Assembly (NCBI RefSeq): GCF_009733845.1
Contig: NZ_WNXZ01000007.1
Span: 62,001 to 126,000, forward strand
DNA length: 64,000 bases
Origin: Pseudactinotalea terrae
GTDB lineage: Bacteria > Actinomycetota > Actinomycetes > Actinomycetales > Beutenbergiaceae
Direction: 5' to 3'
Position numbers and translations under genes: made by a program. The number at the start of each line of letters is the position of its first letter. Within the stretch, counting starts at the first letter, position 1. Below the pieces are notes generated by a model. It saw nothing but the letters and a program-made list of their open reading frames with translations. It searched no databases and was not told where the DNA came from. This document shows positions 7,449 through 15,858 of the stretch, piece by piece.

Positions 7449-8117
7449 GTGACAACACTTCACGACGACGTCGAGATCGATCGGACTCAACCTGGGTGGC
7501 TGCGCCGGGCCTGGCAGGTAGGCCTGGCGAGAAGGCAAGCGGAGCCGGGCGGCAACCGGTGCGGCATCGGCTTCCTCCTCCGCGGGAGCATCCCCGAGGT
7601 CCTCGAGCCGTACATCAGCACCAAGCCGTCGGCGTACGGGACACGCATCCTTCACTTCAACGACCTGGATAGTCCGGCCGCAGTCGCTCTGCTCGCCGCC
7701 CTCCCGAAGCCGGCGCTCAGGCAAGACTTGAGCGGCTACGCGCCACCTGCGTCCATCATGCTGAAGATCGTCGCTGACAACCCCGGCACCGTTCGCGCGG
7801 GCGGGTCGGTGATCGCTCCGGAACTACCCGGAGAAGCACTTCAGGTGCGGGAACTGACCATCCTTGACCCGGAGCTGCTCAACGGAGTGCCGGATGTCGA
7901 GCCCGCCGAGCTGCCCTCATGGATCGACGAACTCACAGCCGAGGACTACACGGAGTACCTCGAATGGCGTCGCAGCTGCCTCGAGCACGGGATCACGCGA
8001 CAGGCATGGATCCGGGCGGTCGAGCGCTACGGCATCCGCGAGGAACGTCGCAGCCCCTACATGCGCCTGGTCACCGATGCCAAGACCAGCAGCCAAGGAG
8101 TGTGGTTCGCGTGGTGA
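7449..8117 (+). CDS. hypothetical protein, paralogue A of tandem pair
   Basis: A 222-residue protein of unknown function with a GTG start. Its second half aligns by eye with the product of the next gene: DPELLNGVPDVEPAELP with DPELIAFSPDVKLGPLP, then PSWIDELTAEDYTEYLEWRR with PPEIGDLEPELRREYYHHRA, then a Trp-rich end (WIRAVERYG, GVWFAW) with WFAARHRYD and LHLWWD. No signal peptide, transmembrane helix or known catalytic motif is visible. The stop overlaps the next start (GTGA). The pair sits between two direct repeats, suggesting acquisition as a unit. A defence or toxin/immunity role is possible but unsupported. Confidence 0.65.
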   Translation: MTTLHDDVEIDRTQPGWLRRAWQVGLARRQAEPGGNRCGIGFLLRGSIPEVLEPYISTKPSAYGTRILHFNDLDSPAAVALLAALPKPALRQDLSGYAPPASIMLKIVADNPGTVRAGGSVIAPELPGEALQVRELTILDPELLNGVPDVEPAELPSWIDELTAEDYTEYLEWRRSCLEHGITRQAWIRAVERYGIREERRSPYMRLVTDAKTSSQGVWFAW

Positions 8118-8713
8118 TCGACGACGGCGAAGACTGGCTTCTGGACATGTTCATGCCTCCTGAGCCGTTCCGGAGCGGAAATCTGACGCCGGAGCAGGCC
8201 GACGACTGGCAAACGCTGACCGGATACGACTCTCAGCGGCCCTACTACTCAAGCAACGGCGTCGATCGCGCCGACGCGCGGCGCCTCCTGCGCAACCTCT
8301 CGGACACGCAGCTGTCGGGGAGGTGGAACAGCTCACCTACGGTGGGGACGATCCTGCGCAGCATCATCAAGTACCCACAAGTGCGGGCAAACCAGTCGGC
8401 GTCACGGACCATTCCGAAGCCAGACGCGCACGCAGCCTTCAGCGGTGTCCTCATCGACGACCCCGAGCTGATCGCCTTCAGCCCCGATGTCAAGCTCGGT
8501 CCGCTCCCACCCGAGATCGGGGACCTGGAGCCCGAGCTTCGGCGCGAGTACTACCACCACCGCGCCGCCTGCATGAGCAGCAGCATCTACCGGCAGCGCT
8601 GGTTCGCCGCCCGCCACCGGTACGACCTCCGCGACGCCCTGTCCGTACCTGACGAGATCGACGTCGTCACCGGTCCGAACGGCACACCGGTGCTGCATCT
8701 GTGGTGGGACTGA
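8114..8713 (+). CDS. hypothetical protein, paralogue B of tandem pair
   Basis: A 199-residue protein starting at GTG 8114 (or GTG 8111), coupled by a 4-nt overlap to the upstream gene. The N-terminus is acidic and aromatic (DDGEDWLLDMFMPPEPFRSG); the C-terminal two thirds are homologous to paralogue A, including the DPEL..PDV..LP motif and a closing LWWD. A short inverted repeat (TGCCCC ... GGGGCA, about 8717-8737) follows the stop and may act as a weak terminator. No family recognised. Confidence 0.65.
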   Translation: MIDDGEDWLLDMFMPPEPFRSGNLTPEQADDWQTLTGYDSQRPYYSSNGVDRADARRLLRNLSDTQLSGRWNSSPTVGTILRSIIKYPQVRANQSASRTIPKPDAHAAFSGVLIDDPELIAFSPDVKLGPLPPEIGDLEPELRREYYHHRAACMSSSIYRQRWFAARHRYDLRDALSVPDEIDVVTGPNGTPVLHLWWD

Positions 8714-8799
8714 GGTTGCCCCTGCAAGGCGGGGGCATCTCGCCAGAGATCACCCCGACCGGGGTGGAGCTGACCGTGAGCGCCATTGCGGTCGGACTT

Positions 8800-9085
8800 G
8801 AGAAAGGGTGGACCTGTCACGATGGCTCGATGTCGGACGATACGAGACGCGGGCAGCAGCGCACCGAGTCCGGGCATCACATCGTGATCAACGGCCGCCG
8901 GTGGCGAGCCACGGATCCGTCGATCCCCGCCGCACTCCGCGACGAGCTCGTCTCAGCGCTCATGACCGCACGCCGAGCGGTCCGGACCGACGAAGGCGCA
9001 CGACCCGCCGTCCACGACGCGAAGGTGGCGCTCGGCGAGCGCGGCGAGCCTTGGTGGGAGCCGACCACGCCGGAAGGTCGGGTCG
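8800..9085. repeat. direct repeat copy 2 (~290 bp)
   Basis: Second copy of the repeat at 6888-7174, same orientation, spanning the first ~85 codons of the gene at 8830. Confidence 0.8.
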
Positions 9086-9453
9086 ACCGGCTGCAACGAG
9101 CGGCACGCGCGTTGCTCCGGCATCGGGGTGGCGATGGCGCCGTCACCGTCGAGGAGCTGGCCACCCTCTCGTCGGGTTCCGGCATCGAGCTGGCGGATGC
9201 ACAGCGGCCTGTCGACGACCTCGCGGCGCTGCCAGCGCGACCGCCGTTCGTTCGTCCGATCTGCCCGCTCAGCCCCGCTGATGCCGGCGGGGCTTGGTCA
9301 GGGGTACGCCCGACCGACCGCCTTGCGGAAGTACTCGTTCTGACCCAGGCCCGGGTGGGCGTCCAGCAGCTCCAGCGCCAGCTTGTCGAGGAACGCTTCG
9401 GCAGCGGCCAGCAGCTCGTCGTGCGGTACCGAGGCCGTGTCGTTGACGTATGA
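8830..9453 (+). CDS. small conserved protein, longer copy with doubtful C-terminus
   Basis: The first ~85 residues repeat the module seen at 6919 (ESGHHIVINGRRWRATDPSI ... GEPWWEPTT). It continues with RLQRAARALLRHRGGDG, the linker normally leading into a DUF3253-type domain in longer homologues, but the following residues (VTVEELATLSSGSG) do not look like that domain. The frame then stays open to 9453, overlapping the convincingly coding minus-strand gene at 9298-9756 antisense. The real protein probably ends earlier through a lost frame, or the C-terminus is degenerate. Start at ATG 8830. Confidence 0.45.
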   Translation: MSDDTRRGQQRTESGHHIVINGRRWRATDPSIPAALRDELVSALMTARRAVRTDEGARPAVHDAKVALGERGEPWWEPTTPEGRVDRLQRAARALLRHRGGDGAVTVEELATLSSGSGIELADAQRPVDDLAALPARPPFVRPICPLSPADAGGAWSGVRPTDRLAEVLVLTQARVGVQQLQRQLVEERFGSGQQLVVRYRGRVVDV

Positions 9454-9756
9454 CGCCGAGATCTCGACCCGGTCTCCGACCCGTCGGAAGCGGATGACAT
9501 CTCCGTTCTCGGTGAACTCGAAGGTCTCCTCTCCGCCTCCAGGTGTCAACGCGGCCGCAATGGTGCGGAGGGCCAGCGCGAAGTCGAGCTGAGGTACCCA
9601 CTCCCAGCCCGTGGTGCTGAAGTCGGTCTCACCCACCCGGAAGGTGAAGTCGCCGAGGAAGTAGTCGTAGTGAAGCTCCATCTGCGTGACCGTCGCCCAG
9701 TCGGGAGCGGGCGACGGGCCGACTTCGACGATCTTTGATGCCAGGCGGATGTCCAT
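9298..9756 (-). CDS. putative immunity protein
   Basis: A 152-residue cytoplasmic protein starting 16 nt after the toxin gene stop, the normal position for the cognate immunity protein. It reads like an antiparallel beta protein (FLGDFTFRVGETDF, FEFTENGDVIRFRRVGDRVE) with two C-terminal helices. It resembles an uncharacterised family that I recall as DUF7878, a low-certainty name. I start at ATG 9756; upstream in-frame codons fall inside the toxin gene and are Arg/Ser-rich. Expected role: binds and blocks the C-terminal toxin domain of the protein at 9773-10924. Confidence 0.7.
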   Translation of the reverse strand: MDIRLASKIVEVGPSPAPDWATVTQMELHYDYFLGDFTFRVGETDFSTTGWEWVPQLDFALALRTIAAALTPGGGEETFEFTENGDVIRFRRVGDRVEISASYVNDTASVPHDELLAAAEAFLDKLALELLDAHPGLGQNEYFRKAVGRAYP

Positions 9757-9772
9757 GGTGCAAGTCTCCAAG

Positions 9773-10924
9773 CTAAAAGGGGAAGGCGCTCCAGATCTCA
9801 CCCGCGTCGTTGACGACGACCCGCAGCCGCGAGGTCGGACGCCCACCACTCACGCCGATGATCCTGCCCAGGTCGACCTCATAGATCGTCCCCAGTCGAC
9901 TGTTCGTGTTCGGCCGGGTGGCGCCGTATTGCAGTGCTGCCGCGATCATGTTGTTCAGGTCTGTCAGGCTCGTGCCATCGGCAAACTTGCTGACCCTGGA
10001 GCTAGTTCCAGCGGTCGGCCAGTGCCTCGCGACGATGTGGTCAAGTCTGGCCTGAGTCAGCCGCGGCGCCGCATTCGCTGCGCCGTCGAAACGGCCCGCG
10101 ATCCGCATCAGCGTCCCAGCGCTCCCGACCACAGGAACGACACCTGCCAGCGAGATCCCCGCGTTGATCCAGTCGTGCTCCCAGGCGTAGATCGCGGCGT
10201 TGATCGCGTCGGCTGGCTCACCAATGACCGGGATCAGACCGAGCAGGTCGAGCTCGTGGTGAGCGGGGTTCTCCTCATGGATCAGCACCTGCGGCAAGGC
10301 GGGAGCGTTGCCGCGGTGATCAGCCCACTCAGGCGAGGCCACCGCACTACCCGCTGACGCCGTCGGGACTCGCTCACCCTGAGCTCGCCGGCCGTGCAAC
10401 CCGCGCAGGGTCTCTTCGCACGCCTCGGAAGCGTGCGTCAGATGCCGCATCAGCGTCGCGTGCTGCTGCAGGAGATCGTCGTTGGCGCGGACCGCCGCAG
10501 GATCGTCCCGCCAGTCCACCGCAAGCCCTGCCGAGCTGACGACGGCGCGGCCCACCTGCGAGCGCAGGGCCTCGTCCCGGAACTGCTGGGCGCGGCGCTC
10601 GAGGTCGGCGAGCCGAGGACCGAGGACGCTCAGCTCGTGAGCCAGGTGCTCCAGGGCGCGGGACCCGCGCGTGAGCCTGGTATCGACGTCGTCGGCTCTC
10701 GCGATCGCCGGGTGCACGAGCGCGTGCACCCGTTCCTGCTCGGGCGCCCGATACCCGACCTCGAGGCCACGCCACGCCTGCGCCACCTCGGCTGCGCCGG
10801 CTCCGACGCGTGAGCCGACGGCCCCCATCTCGGCAGCGGCGCGGTCAACGGCGCCCGCATCGATCTCGGTGGACCTGACCGAGAACAGGTTCGGATCGAT
10901 GAGCCCGTCCGGTGACGTGCTCAC
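9773..10924 (-). CDS. polymorphic toxin with WXG-like leader and pre-toxin domain
   Basis: A 383-residue toxin in three parts. Residues 1-150 are a helical WXG100/LXG-like leader (AQAWRGLEVGYRAPEQERVH, LADLERRAQQFRDEA), as in type VII secretion substrates. Residues 220-275 are a pre-toxin segment (LLGLIPVIGEPADAINAAIY ... GISLAGVVPVVGSAGT). The C-terminal ~100 residues (LDHIVARHWP, SKFADGTSL, YEVDLGRIIGVS, VNDAGEIWSAFPF) look like a small secreted RNase tip; His-288-region plus late Ser/Thr/Phe residues suggest a BECR/EndoU-like fold, which is inference. Its ATG overlaps the stop of the DUF6507-like gene. The immunity gene follows directly. Confidence 0.78.
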   Translation of the reverse strand: MSTSPDGLIDPNLFSVRSTEIDAGAVDRAAAEMGAVGSRVGAGAAEVAQAWRGLEVGYRAPEQERVHALVHPAIARADDVDTRLTRGSRALEHLAHELSVLGPRLADLERRAQQFRDEALRSQVGRAVVSSAGLAVDWRDDPAAVRANDDLLQQHATLMRHLTHASEACEETLRGLHGRRAQGERVPTASAGSAVASPEWADHRGNAPALPQVLIHEENPAHHELDLLGLIPVIGEPADAINAAIYAWEHDWINAGISLAGVVPVVGSAGTLMRIAGRFDGAANAAPRLTQARLDHIVARHWPTAGTSSRVSKFADGTSLTDLNNMIAAALQYGATRPNTNSRLGTIYEVDLGRIIGVSGGRPTSRLRVVVNDAGEIWSAFPF

Positions 10925-11265
10925 GCTCGCAACACTCCTACGACCCGCGCGCCCGACGGCGACGCCGCCTGGGTGCGCAGCGCCATGTCCGCCTGTGCGC
11001 TGTCATAACCGACGCGGGCCGCTGCCACCGCGGTGGCGGCGGCGCTGATCTCGTCGGTCAGCCCGTGGACGTCGTCGGTGCACTCCTCGAGCAGCACACC
11101 CAGGGCCGCCGCAACACCAAGCACCGCAGGGATTCCACGAGCTACGTCTGCCTCGACGCCGCGCAGTCGTTCTCGCGTGGCCACCGTGCTGAGATCTGCG
11201 GTCAGTTCACCGGTCCGGGCCAGCACCCGATCGATCACCGCGCCGTGCAACCGCCATTCACCCAC
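10921..11265 (-). CDS. DUF6507-like WXG-type partner protein
   Basis: A 114-residue all-helical protein of the DUF6507 type (from memory), similar in size to ESX/WXG100 proteins. It overlaps the following toxin gene by 4 nt (ATGA). The second toxin locus has the same arrangement at 37286-37660. It probably acts as a secretion partner or chaperone for the toxin leader through a type VII system encoded elsewhere. Confidence 0.7.
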   Translation of the reverse strand: MGEWRLHGAVIDRVLARTGELTADLSTVATRERLRGVEADVARGIPAVLGVAAALGVLLEECTDDVHGLTDEISAAATAVAAARVGYDSAQADMALRTQAASPSGARVVGVLRA

Positions 11266-11353
11266 TGGCCTCCCCTTCCACGTGGGACCAGCGTGGTCGA
11301 GTGCGCTGGCCCGCCGCCACCGGGGGTCCGCAAGTTGTGGATACTCGTCGGCG

Positions 11354-12107
11354 TTGGCAGACCCACCGTCGGGATACGCGGAGTGGCTCAGTGAGCTGAA
11401 GAGTCGCGTCTACGCTGCCCAGCAGCGCTCAGCTCTGGCTGTGAACACCGAGAGGCTGGCGCTCTACTGGCAGATCGGAAGCGACATCCTGGCCCGGCAG
11501 CAAGCGCGGGGGTTGGGGCGCCAAGATCATCGATCGTCTCTCGCACGACCTACGCACCTCGTCTCCTGACCTCGGCGGATTCTCGCCACGGAACCTCAAG
11601 TACATGCGTGCCTTCGCGGCCGCCTGGCCCGACCGGGCGTCTGTGCAGCAGCCTGCTGCACAAGTCCCGTGGGGCCACCACTTGGTGCTGCTCGACAAGC
11701 TTCCGAGTGAGGATCAGCGCACCTGGTACGCCGGCGAAGGTCGGCGAGCACGGCTGGTCCCGCAACGTGCTCGTGAGGCAGATCGAGAGCCGCCTGCTCG
11801 AACGCACCGGCACTACCGTGACGAACTCCGAGAGCTCGCTACCGAACCCGACTCCGAGCTCGCTCATGAATCGCTCAAGGACCCGTTTCGCCTCGATTTC
11901 CTCGGCCTGGGGTCCGAAGCGCACGAGCGTGAGATCGAGGCTGCGCTGATCGAGCACGTCACCGACTTCCTGCTCGAGCTCGGTGTCCGGGTTCGCGTTC
12001 GCCGGCCGTCAGGTCCATGTGCAGGTGGGTGGCGCGAAGCACTCCAGACCGCACTGCCCACTATCGAGCAGATCGAGCGCGAGCTCGGCGGCGACGCTGC
12101 CGGCTGA
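11354..12107 (+). pseudogene. decayed YhcG/DUF1016-type nuclease gene
   Basis: Several frames together give the YhcG-family sequence: YAEWLSELKSRVYAAQQRSA and LALYWQIGSDILARQQARG in one frame; after a shift near 11520, RNLKYMRAFAAAWPDRASVQ and WGHHLVLLDK; after another shift near 11740, ESLKDPFRLDFLGLGSEAHE and REIEAALIEHVTDFLLELG. Just after the segment encoding VHVQVGG (about 12010-12030) the sequence jumps to the extreme C-terminus (LPTIEQIERELGGD). The PD-(D/E)XK catalytic core is therefore deleted. With two or more frameshifts and a missing core, it cannot make the active nuclease. Confidence 0.8.
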
Positions 12108-12137
12108 AGCCCATCGTTGACAGCGCCGGCCCGGCGG

Positions 12138-13028
12138 TCACTTGATGCCCGTGGTCGCGATCCCCTTCACGAGGAACCGCTGCCCGAACAGGAAGATGAG
12201 GAACAGCGGCGCCAGCGAGATCAATGACATCGCGAACATCGGGCCCCAGTGGTTCTGTCCTGTCGCGTCGAGGAACGTGCGCAGCGCGACCGGCACCGTG
12301 TACATGTCCGGATGTGTCAGGAAGATCAGCTGGCTGAAGAAGTCGTTCCACGTCCAGATGAAGGTGAAGATCGCCGTGGTCGCCAGCGCCGGCACCGACA
12401 GCGGCAGCATGATCCTGAAGAAGATCCTCGGGTGTCCGGCACCGTCGATCCGTGCGGCCTCGTCGAGCTCGCGCGGGATGCCCCGGAAGAACTGCACCAT
12501 GAGGAACACGAAGAACGCATCGGTCGCCAGCACCTTCGGCGCGATGAGCGGCAGGAACGTGTTGATCCACCCGATGTTCGAGAACAGGATGTACTGCGGC
12601 ACGATGATCACGTGGATCGGCAGCATGATCGACATCAGCATGATGGCGAACCACAGGTTCTTGAACTTGAAGTTCAGTCGCGCGAAGCCGTAGGCCGCCA
12701 ACGAGCACGACACCAGGTTGCCGATCACCGCACCCGCGACCACGATCAACGAGTTCGTGATGTACCAGCTGAACGGCCGCCGTAGGAAGTCCCATCCGAA
12801 GGCGTAGTTCTCGGTCGTGAACTCGCTCGCCAGCAGACCCGGCTCGCGGAAGATCAACGCCTCGGGCTTGAACGAGCTCGCCACCATCCACAGCAGCGGA
12901 TAGAGCATCAGCAGGCCGCCGAGGACGAGCAGCACGTGCTTGCCGAAACGCCGCCACGATGCCCGGCGCCTCCCCGCCGCCCGGGCAGCATTCATGAGCA
13001 CGATATCGGCGCGTGCGGCGTCAGTCAT
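12138..13028 (-). CDS. carbohydrate ABC transporter permease (MalG-type)
   Basis: A 296-residue inner-membrane permease with about six hydrophobic helices. The cytoplasmic EAA loop (GIPRELDEAARIDGAGHPRI) contacts the ATPase. As usual for CUT1 importers, no ATPase gene accompanies it; a shared MsmK/MsiK-type ATPase encoded elsewhere is expected. It overlaps the upstream permease by 8 nt and is the last gene of the operon. Substrate unknown, but nearby enzymes suggest an oligosaccharide or uronide. Confidence 0.92.
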   Translation of the reverse strand: MTDAARADIVLMNAARAAGRRRASWRRFGKHVLLVLGGLLMLYPLLWMVASSFKPEALIFREPGLLASEFTTENYAFGWDFLRRPFSWYITNSLIVVAGAVIGNLVSCSLAAYGFARLNFKFKNLWFAIMLMSIMLPIHVIIVPQYILFSNIGWINTFLPLIAPKVLATDAFFVFLMVQFFRGIPRELDEAARIDGAGHPRIFFRIMLPLSVPALATTAIFTFIWTWNDFFSQLIFLTHPDMYTVPVALRTFLDATGQNHWGPMFAMSLISLAPLFLIFLFGQRFLVKGIATTGIK

Positions 13029-13980
13029 TGTAGAAGACCCAGTACTTCGACAGGAAGAAGTTCAGCGCCGTCATCACGGCCACGATGAGCAGCAGCACCC
13101 ACGCCATCGCCGAGGCGTACCCCATATTGAGGTTCGTGAAGGCCTGGATGTACAGGTAGAGCGTGTAGAAGAGCGTCGAGTCGACCGGACCGCCGCTCCC
13201 GCCCGAGACGATGTAGGACTGCGTGAAGGTCTGGAACGCATTGATGACCTGCAGCACCAGGTTGAAGAAGATGATCGGGGTGAGCAGTGGCAGCGTGATC
13301 TTGAGCAGCTGCCGCCACCGCGAGGCACCATCGATCGAGGCGGCCTCGTAGTACATCTCCGGGATCTGCCGAAGGCCGGCGAGGAAGATCACCATCGGGG
13401 AGCCGAAGGTCCACACGTTGAGGATCATCAGGGTGCCGAGCGCGGTGTCCGGGTTGGATACCCATCCCTGTGTCTGGATGTGGAAGAACGGCTGGATGTC
13501 GTTGAACCACCACAGCACCTGGTTGACGAGTCCCTCAGTACCGAATATCTGGCGCCACAGGATCGCGATCGCGACCGAACCACCCAGCAGCGAAGGCAGG
13601 TAGTAGACCGAGCGGTACACGGCCAGTCCGCGCAGACCCCTGTCCAGCAGGAGCGCCAGGCCGAGCGCCGCCGCCAGCTGCAGCGGCACCGACACGAACA
13701 CGTATGTGAAGGTGACCTGGAGCGCCTTCCGCAGCTGCGCGTCGGTCAGCAGCGCCTGGTAGTTCGCCAACCCCTCGAAGGTCGGCGACGAGAGCAGGTT
13801 GTAGTCGGTCAGCGACAGATAGAAGGACGCCGCCAGCGGGCCGGCCACGATGACGAGCAGCCCGATGAACCAGGGGCCGAGGAAGAAGAGTGCCGCCTTC
13901 CCGTCGTTGCGCTCGGCGGGGCTCTTCGAGGCCGGTGCGCCCCGACGCCGGAGGCGGCTCAGCTCGCTGAGGGCACTCAT
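13021..13980 (-). CDS. carbohydrate ABC transporter permease (MalF-type)
   Basis: A 319-residue permease with six predicted membrane helices after a basic N-terminus. The EAA loop reads LRQIPEMYYEAASIDGASRW, and the long periplasmic loop before it is typical of MalF/LacF-type subunits. It overlaps the HIT gene upstream by 4 nt and the partner permease downstream by 8 nt, so the three are translationally coupled. Confidence 0.92.
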   Translation of the reverse strand: MSALSELSRLRRRGAPASKSPAERNDGKAALFFLGPWFIGLLVIVAGPLAASFYLSLTDYNLLSSPTFEGLANYQALLTDAQLRKALQVTFTYVFVSVPLQLAAALGLALLLDRGLRGLAVYRSVYYLPSLLGGSVAIAILWRQIFGTEGLVNQVLWWFNDIQPFFHIQTQGWVSNPDTALGTLMILNVWTFGSPMVIFLAGLRQIPEMYYEAASIDGASRWRQLLKITLPLLTPIIFFNLVLQVINAFQTFTQSYIVSGGSGGPVDSTLFYTLYLYIQAFTNLNMGYASAMAWVLLLIVAVMTALNFFLSKYWVFYND

Positions 13981-14426
13981 GTGTCGCCGTCACCACCCCC
14001 GGGCGCCCAGGCGCGCGCGACCTCCAGAGCGATCTCGTCACGGCGCTCGGGGCTCAGCGGATCGTCCTTGCTGTTGAAGCCCATCGACGCCGGGCCGATC
14101 CGGTCCGCCGGGATGTCGGCACGCCGCGGAGCCAGGCTGAAGTGCACATGCGAGACCCCCTCGGCGAACTGCATGACGTACGTCTTCAGCGCACCGAAGT
14201 GCTCGACGTGCAGCGCGCTGGCCCGCTGAATCAGCGGCCCGAGATCCGCAGCCTCCTCCGGCGTCATCTCGTGCAGCGACTCGATGTGACGCCGCGGCAT
14301 CAGCAGGAACCACCCCGGGAGCGCGGAGCGATGCACCACCAACCGCCAACGGTCGGTGCGAACCGCACGCTCGCGCGGCGGTGCGTCCTCGACGTCCGCC
14401 ACGCAGAATGCGCACTCGTCAGCCAT
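13977..14426 (-). CDS. HIT-family protein within transporter operon
   Basis: A 149-residue HIT-like protein. The N-terminus has ECAFC, a CxxC-type pair common in HIT proteins, then WFLLMPRRHIESLHEM. The HIT motif is degenerate: SHVHFSLAPR keeps the first two histidines but has Ser where the third His of H-x-H-x-H is expected. The central His that forms the nucleotidyl intermediate in HIT enzymes is present. The ATG overlaps the solute-binding-protein stop (TGATG) and its stop overlaps the permease start, so it is embedded in the importer operon. Hydrolysis or transfer of a nucleotidylated sugar is inference. Confidence 0.82.
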   Translation of the reverse strand: MADECAFCVADVEDAPPRERAVRTDRWRLVVHRSALPGWFLLMPRRHIESLHEMTPEEAADLGPLIQRASALHVEHFGALKTYVMQFAEGVSHVHFSLAPRRADIPADRIGPASMGFNSKDDPLSPERRDEIALEVARAWAPGGGDGDT

Positions 14427-15787
14427 CAGGCCCCACCCATCGCGGCCTTGCTCTCCGCGACGATCGCCGAAGCGGCATCGGAGACCGACATCTGGCCGTA
14501 CGCCACCGCCGTGGAGTTGCGACCGATCGAGGCGTTGACCTCCTCCGAGCCTTCCGGCCGCACCGGGAACGGGCGCCGTGGATACTCCTGCTCGCGGGAG
14601 ATCTGCTCGACGAACGCCCGCTGGCCGTCATCGAGGAGCGGCAGGATCGCGTCGCGCACGGCCGCTGAGGAGGGCGCACCCTGATTGAGCAGCGTGTGCT
14701 CGCCGGCCGCGGTGTCGTTGACGAGGAAGTTGATGAGTCCGGCAGCGATCTCGGGGTGCTGGGTGTTGGCGCCGGCGCAGATGAGGATCGGTGGGAAGAA
14801 CCACCAGTCCTCGGTGCCGTCCGGCAGCACCGGCAGACTGGCGAGCGCGAGCTCGTTCTGGGTGACCGGCAGCACCTGCACATAGTGGTTCGTGCTCATC
14901 AGGGCCAGCGCGCACCGGTTCGTCGCGATCATGCTGCCCGCCACGCCGGCCGCGTCGTTCTCGAGCGACACATCCGGCGGCGTGAGCACACCGTCGCTAC
15001 GCAGCTGGTGCCAGAACTCCAGCCACGAGCCGATCGTGTCCTCGGAGAAGCCGATGCCGCCCTCCGGCGTGAACACCTCCTCACCGGCCTGGCGGATGTA
15101 GGCCTCGAGGAACCGCTGGGTGGCGTTGTCCATCGTGGGGTCGTCCAGGCCCACGATGCCCTCGCGGACCCCGTGCGCCGCACGCGCGGCCTCCGCCAGG
15201 TCGTCCCAGGTGGTGATGGCCGTGCCGTCGATGCCGGCCTCCTGCAGCATCTCGACGTCGTAGAAGAGCGCCTGGCCCACGTAGTGCGTGGGGAGCGCGT
15301 AGACGCCCTCACCGACCGTGCCGTCGCCGATGGCGGCGTCACCGATCTGGTCGGTCTGGATGATGTCGCCCAGGTACGGGGTCAGGTCCAGCAGCGACCC
15401 GCTCTGCCCGTACCAGCCCACGTGCGTGTCCCGCATGAAGAACACGTCCGGCAGGTCGTTGGCCGCCGCGGTGGTGGCGAGCCGCTCGAGGTAGGGGCCG
15501 AGCTCGGCGAAGGACATGTCGAAGGTGACGTCCTCCTCGAGGGTCTCGGCAAACATCGCGGCTGCCTCCTCGTACAGCTGGGCCCGATCGGCGTTGCCCC
15601 ACAGGGCGGTGCGCATGGTGATGGGGCCGCCCCCACCGCCGTCGTCACCGGTGCCGGTGCCGCCGCCGCCGCTGTTCGGTGCGGCGTCGCCGCGACCGCA
15701 TGCCGCGAGCATCGCTGCCATCGCGCCTGCTCCGACGCCGGCGGTCAGGAACGTGCGCCGGCTCGGGGTGATCAGGTGTGTCGTCAT
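14426..15787 (-). CDS. extracellular solute-binding protein (CUT1, Tat lipoprotein)
   Basis: A 453-residue substrate-binding lipoprotein. The N-terminus carries a twin-arginine motif (SRRTFL, residues 9-14) and a lipobox LAAC with Cys30, followed by a Gly/Asp-rich linker. Export by Tat followed by lipidation is therefore expected. The body looks like cluster-D binding proteins (ALWGNADRAQLYEEAAAMFA, FNTEPS-like segments replaced by VFFMRDTHVGWYGQ). It feeds the two permeases downstream. The gene follows the 2-hydroxyacid dehydrogenase by about 70 nt. Confidence 0.92.
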   Translation of the reverse strand: MTTHLITPSRRTFLTAGVGAGAMAAMLAACGRGDAAPNSGGGGTGTGDDGGGGGPITMRTALWGNADRAQLYEEAAAMFAETLEEDVTFDMSFAELGPYLERLATTAAANDLPDVFFMRDTHVGWYGQSGSLLDLTPYLGDIIQTDQIGDAAIGDGTVGEGVYALPTHYVGQALFYDVEMLQEAGIDGTAITTWDDLAEAARAAHGVREGIVGLDDPTMDNATQRFLEAYIRQAGEEVFTPEGGIGFSEDTIGSWLEFWHQLRSDGVLTPPDVSLENDAAGVAGSMIATNRCALALMSTNHYVQVLPVTQNELALASLPVLPDGTEDWWFFPPILICAGANTQHPEIAAGLINFLVNDTAAGEHTLLNQGAPSSAAVRDAILPLLDDGQRAFVEQISREQEYPRRPFPVRPEGSEEVNASIGRNSTAVAYGQMSVSDAASAIVAESKAAMGGA

Positions 15788-15858
15788 CGTTGACTTTCCC
15801 TTCGTGAATGGTGCTCAGATGTGAAGCGGTGCTGGTCCCCCGACCTGTCGGTCCGGCC

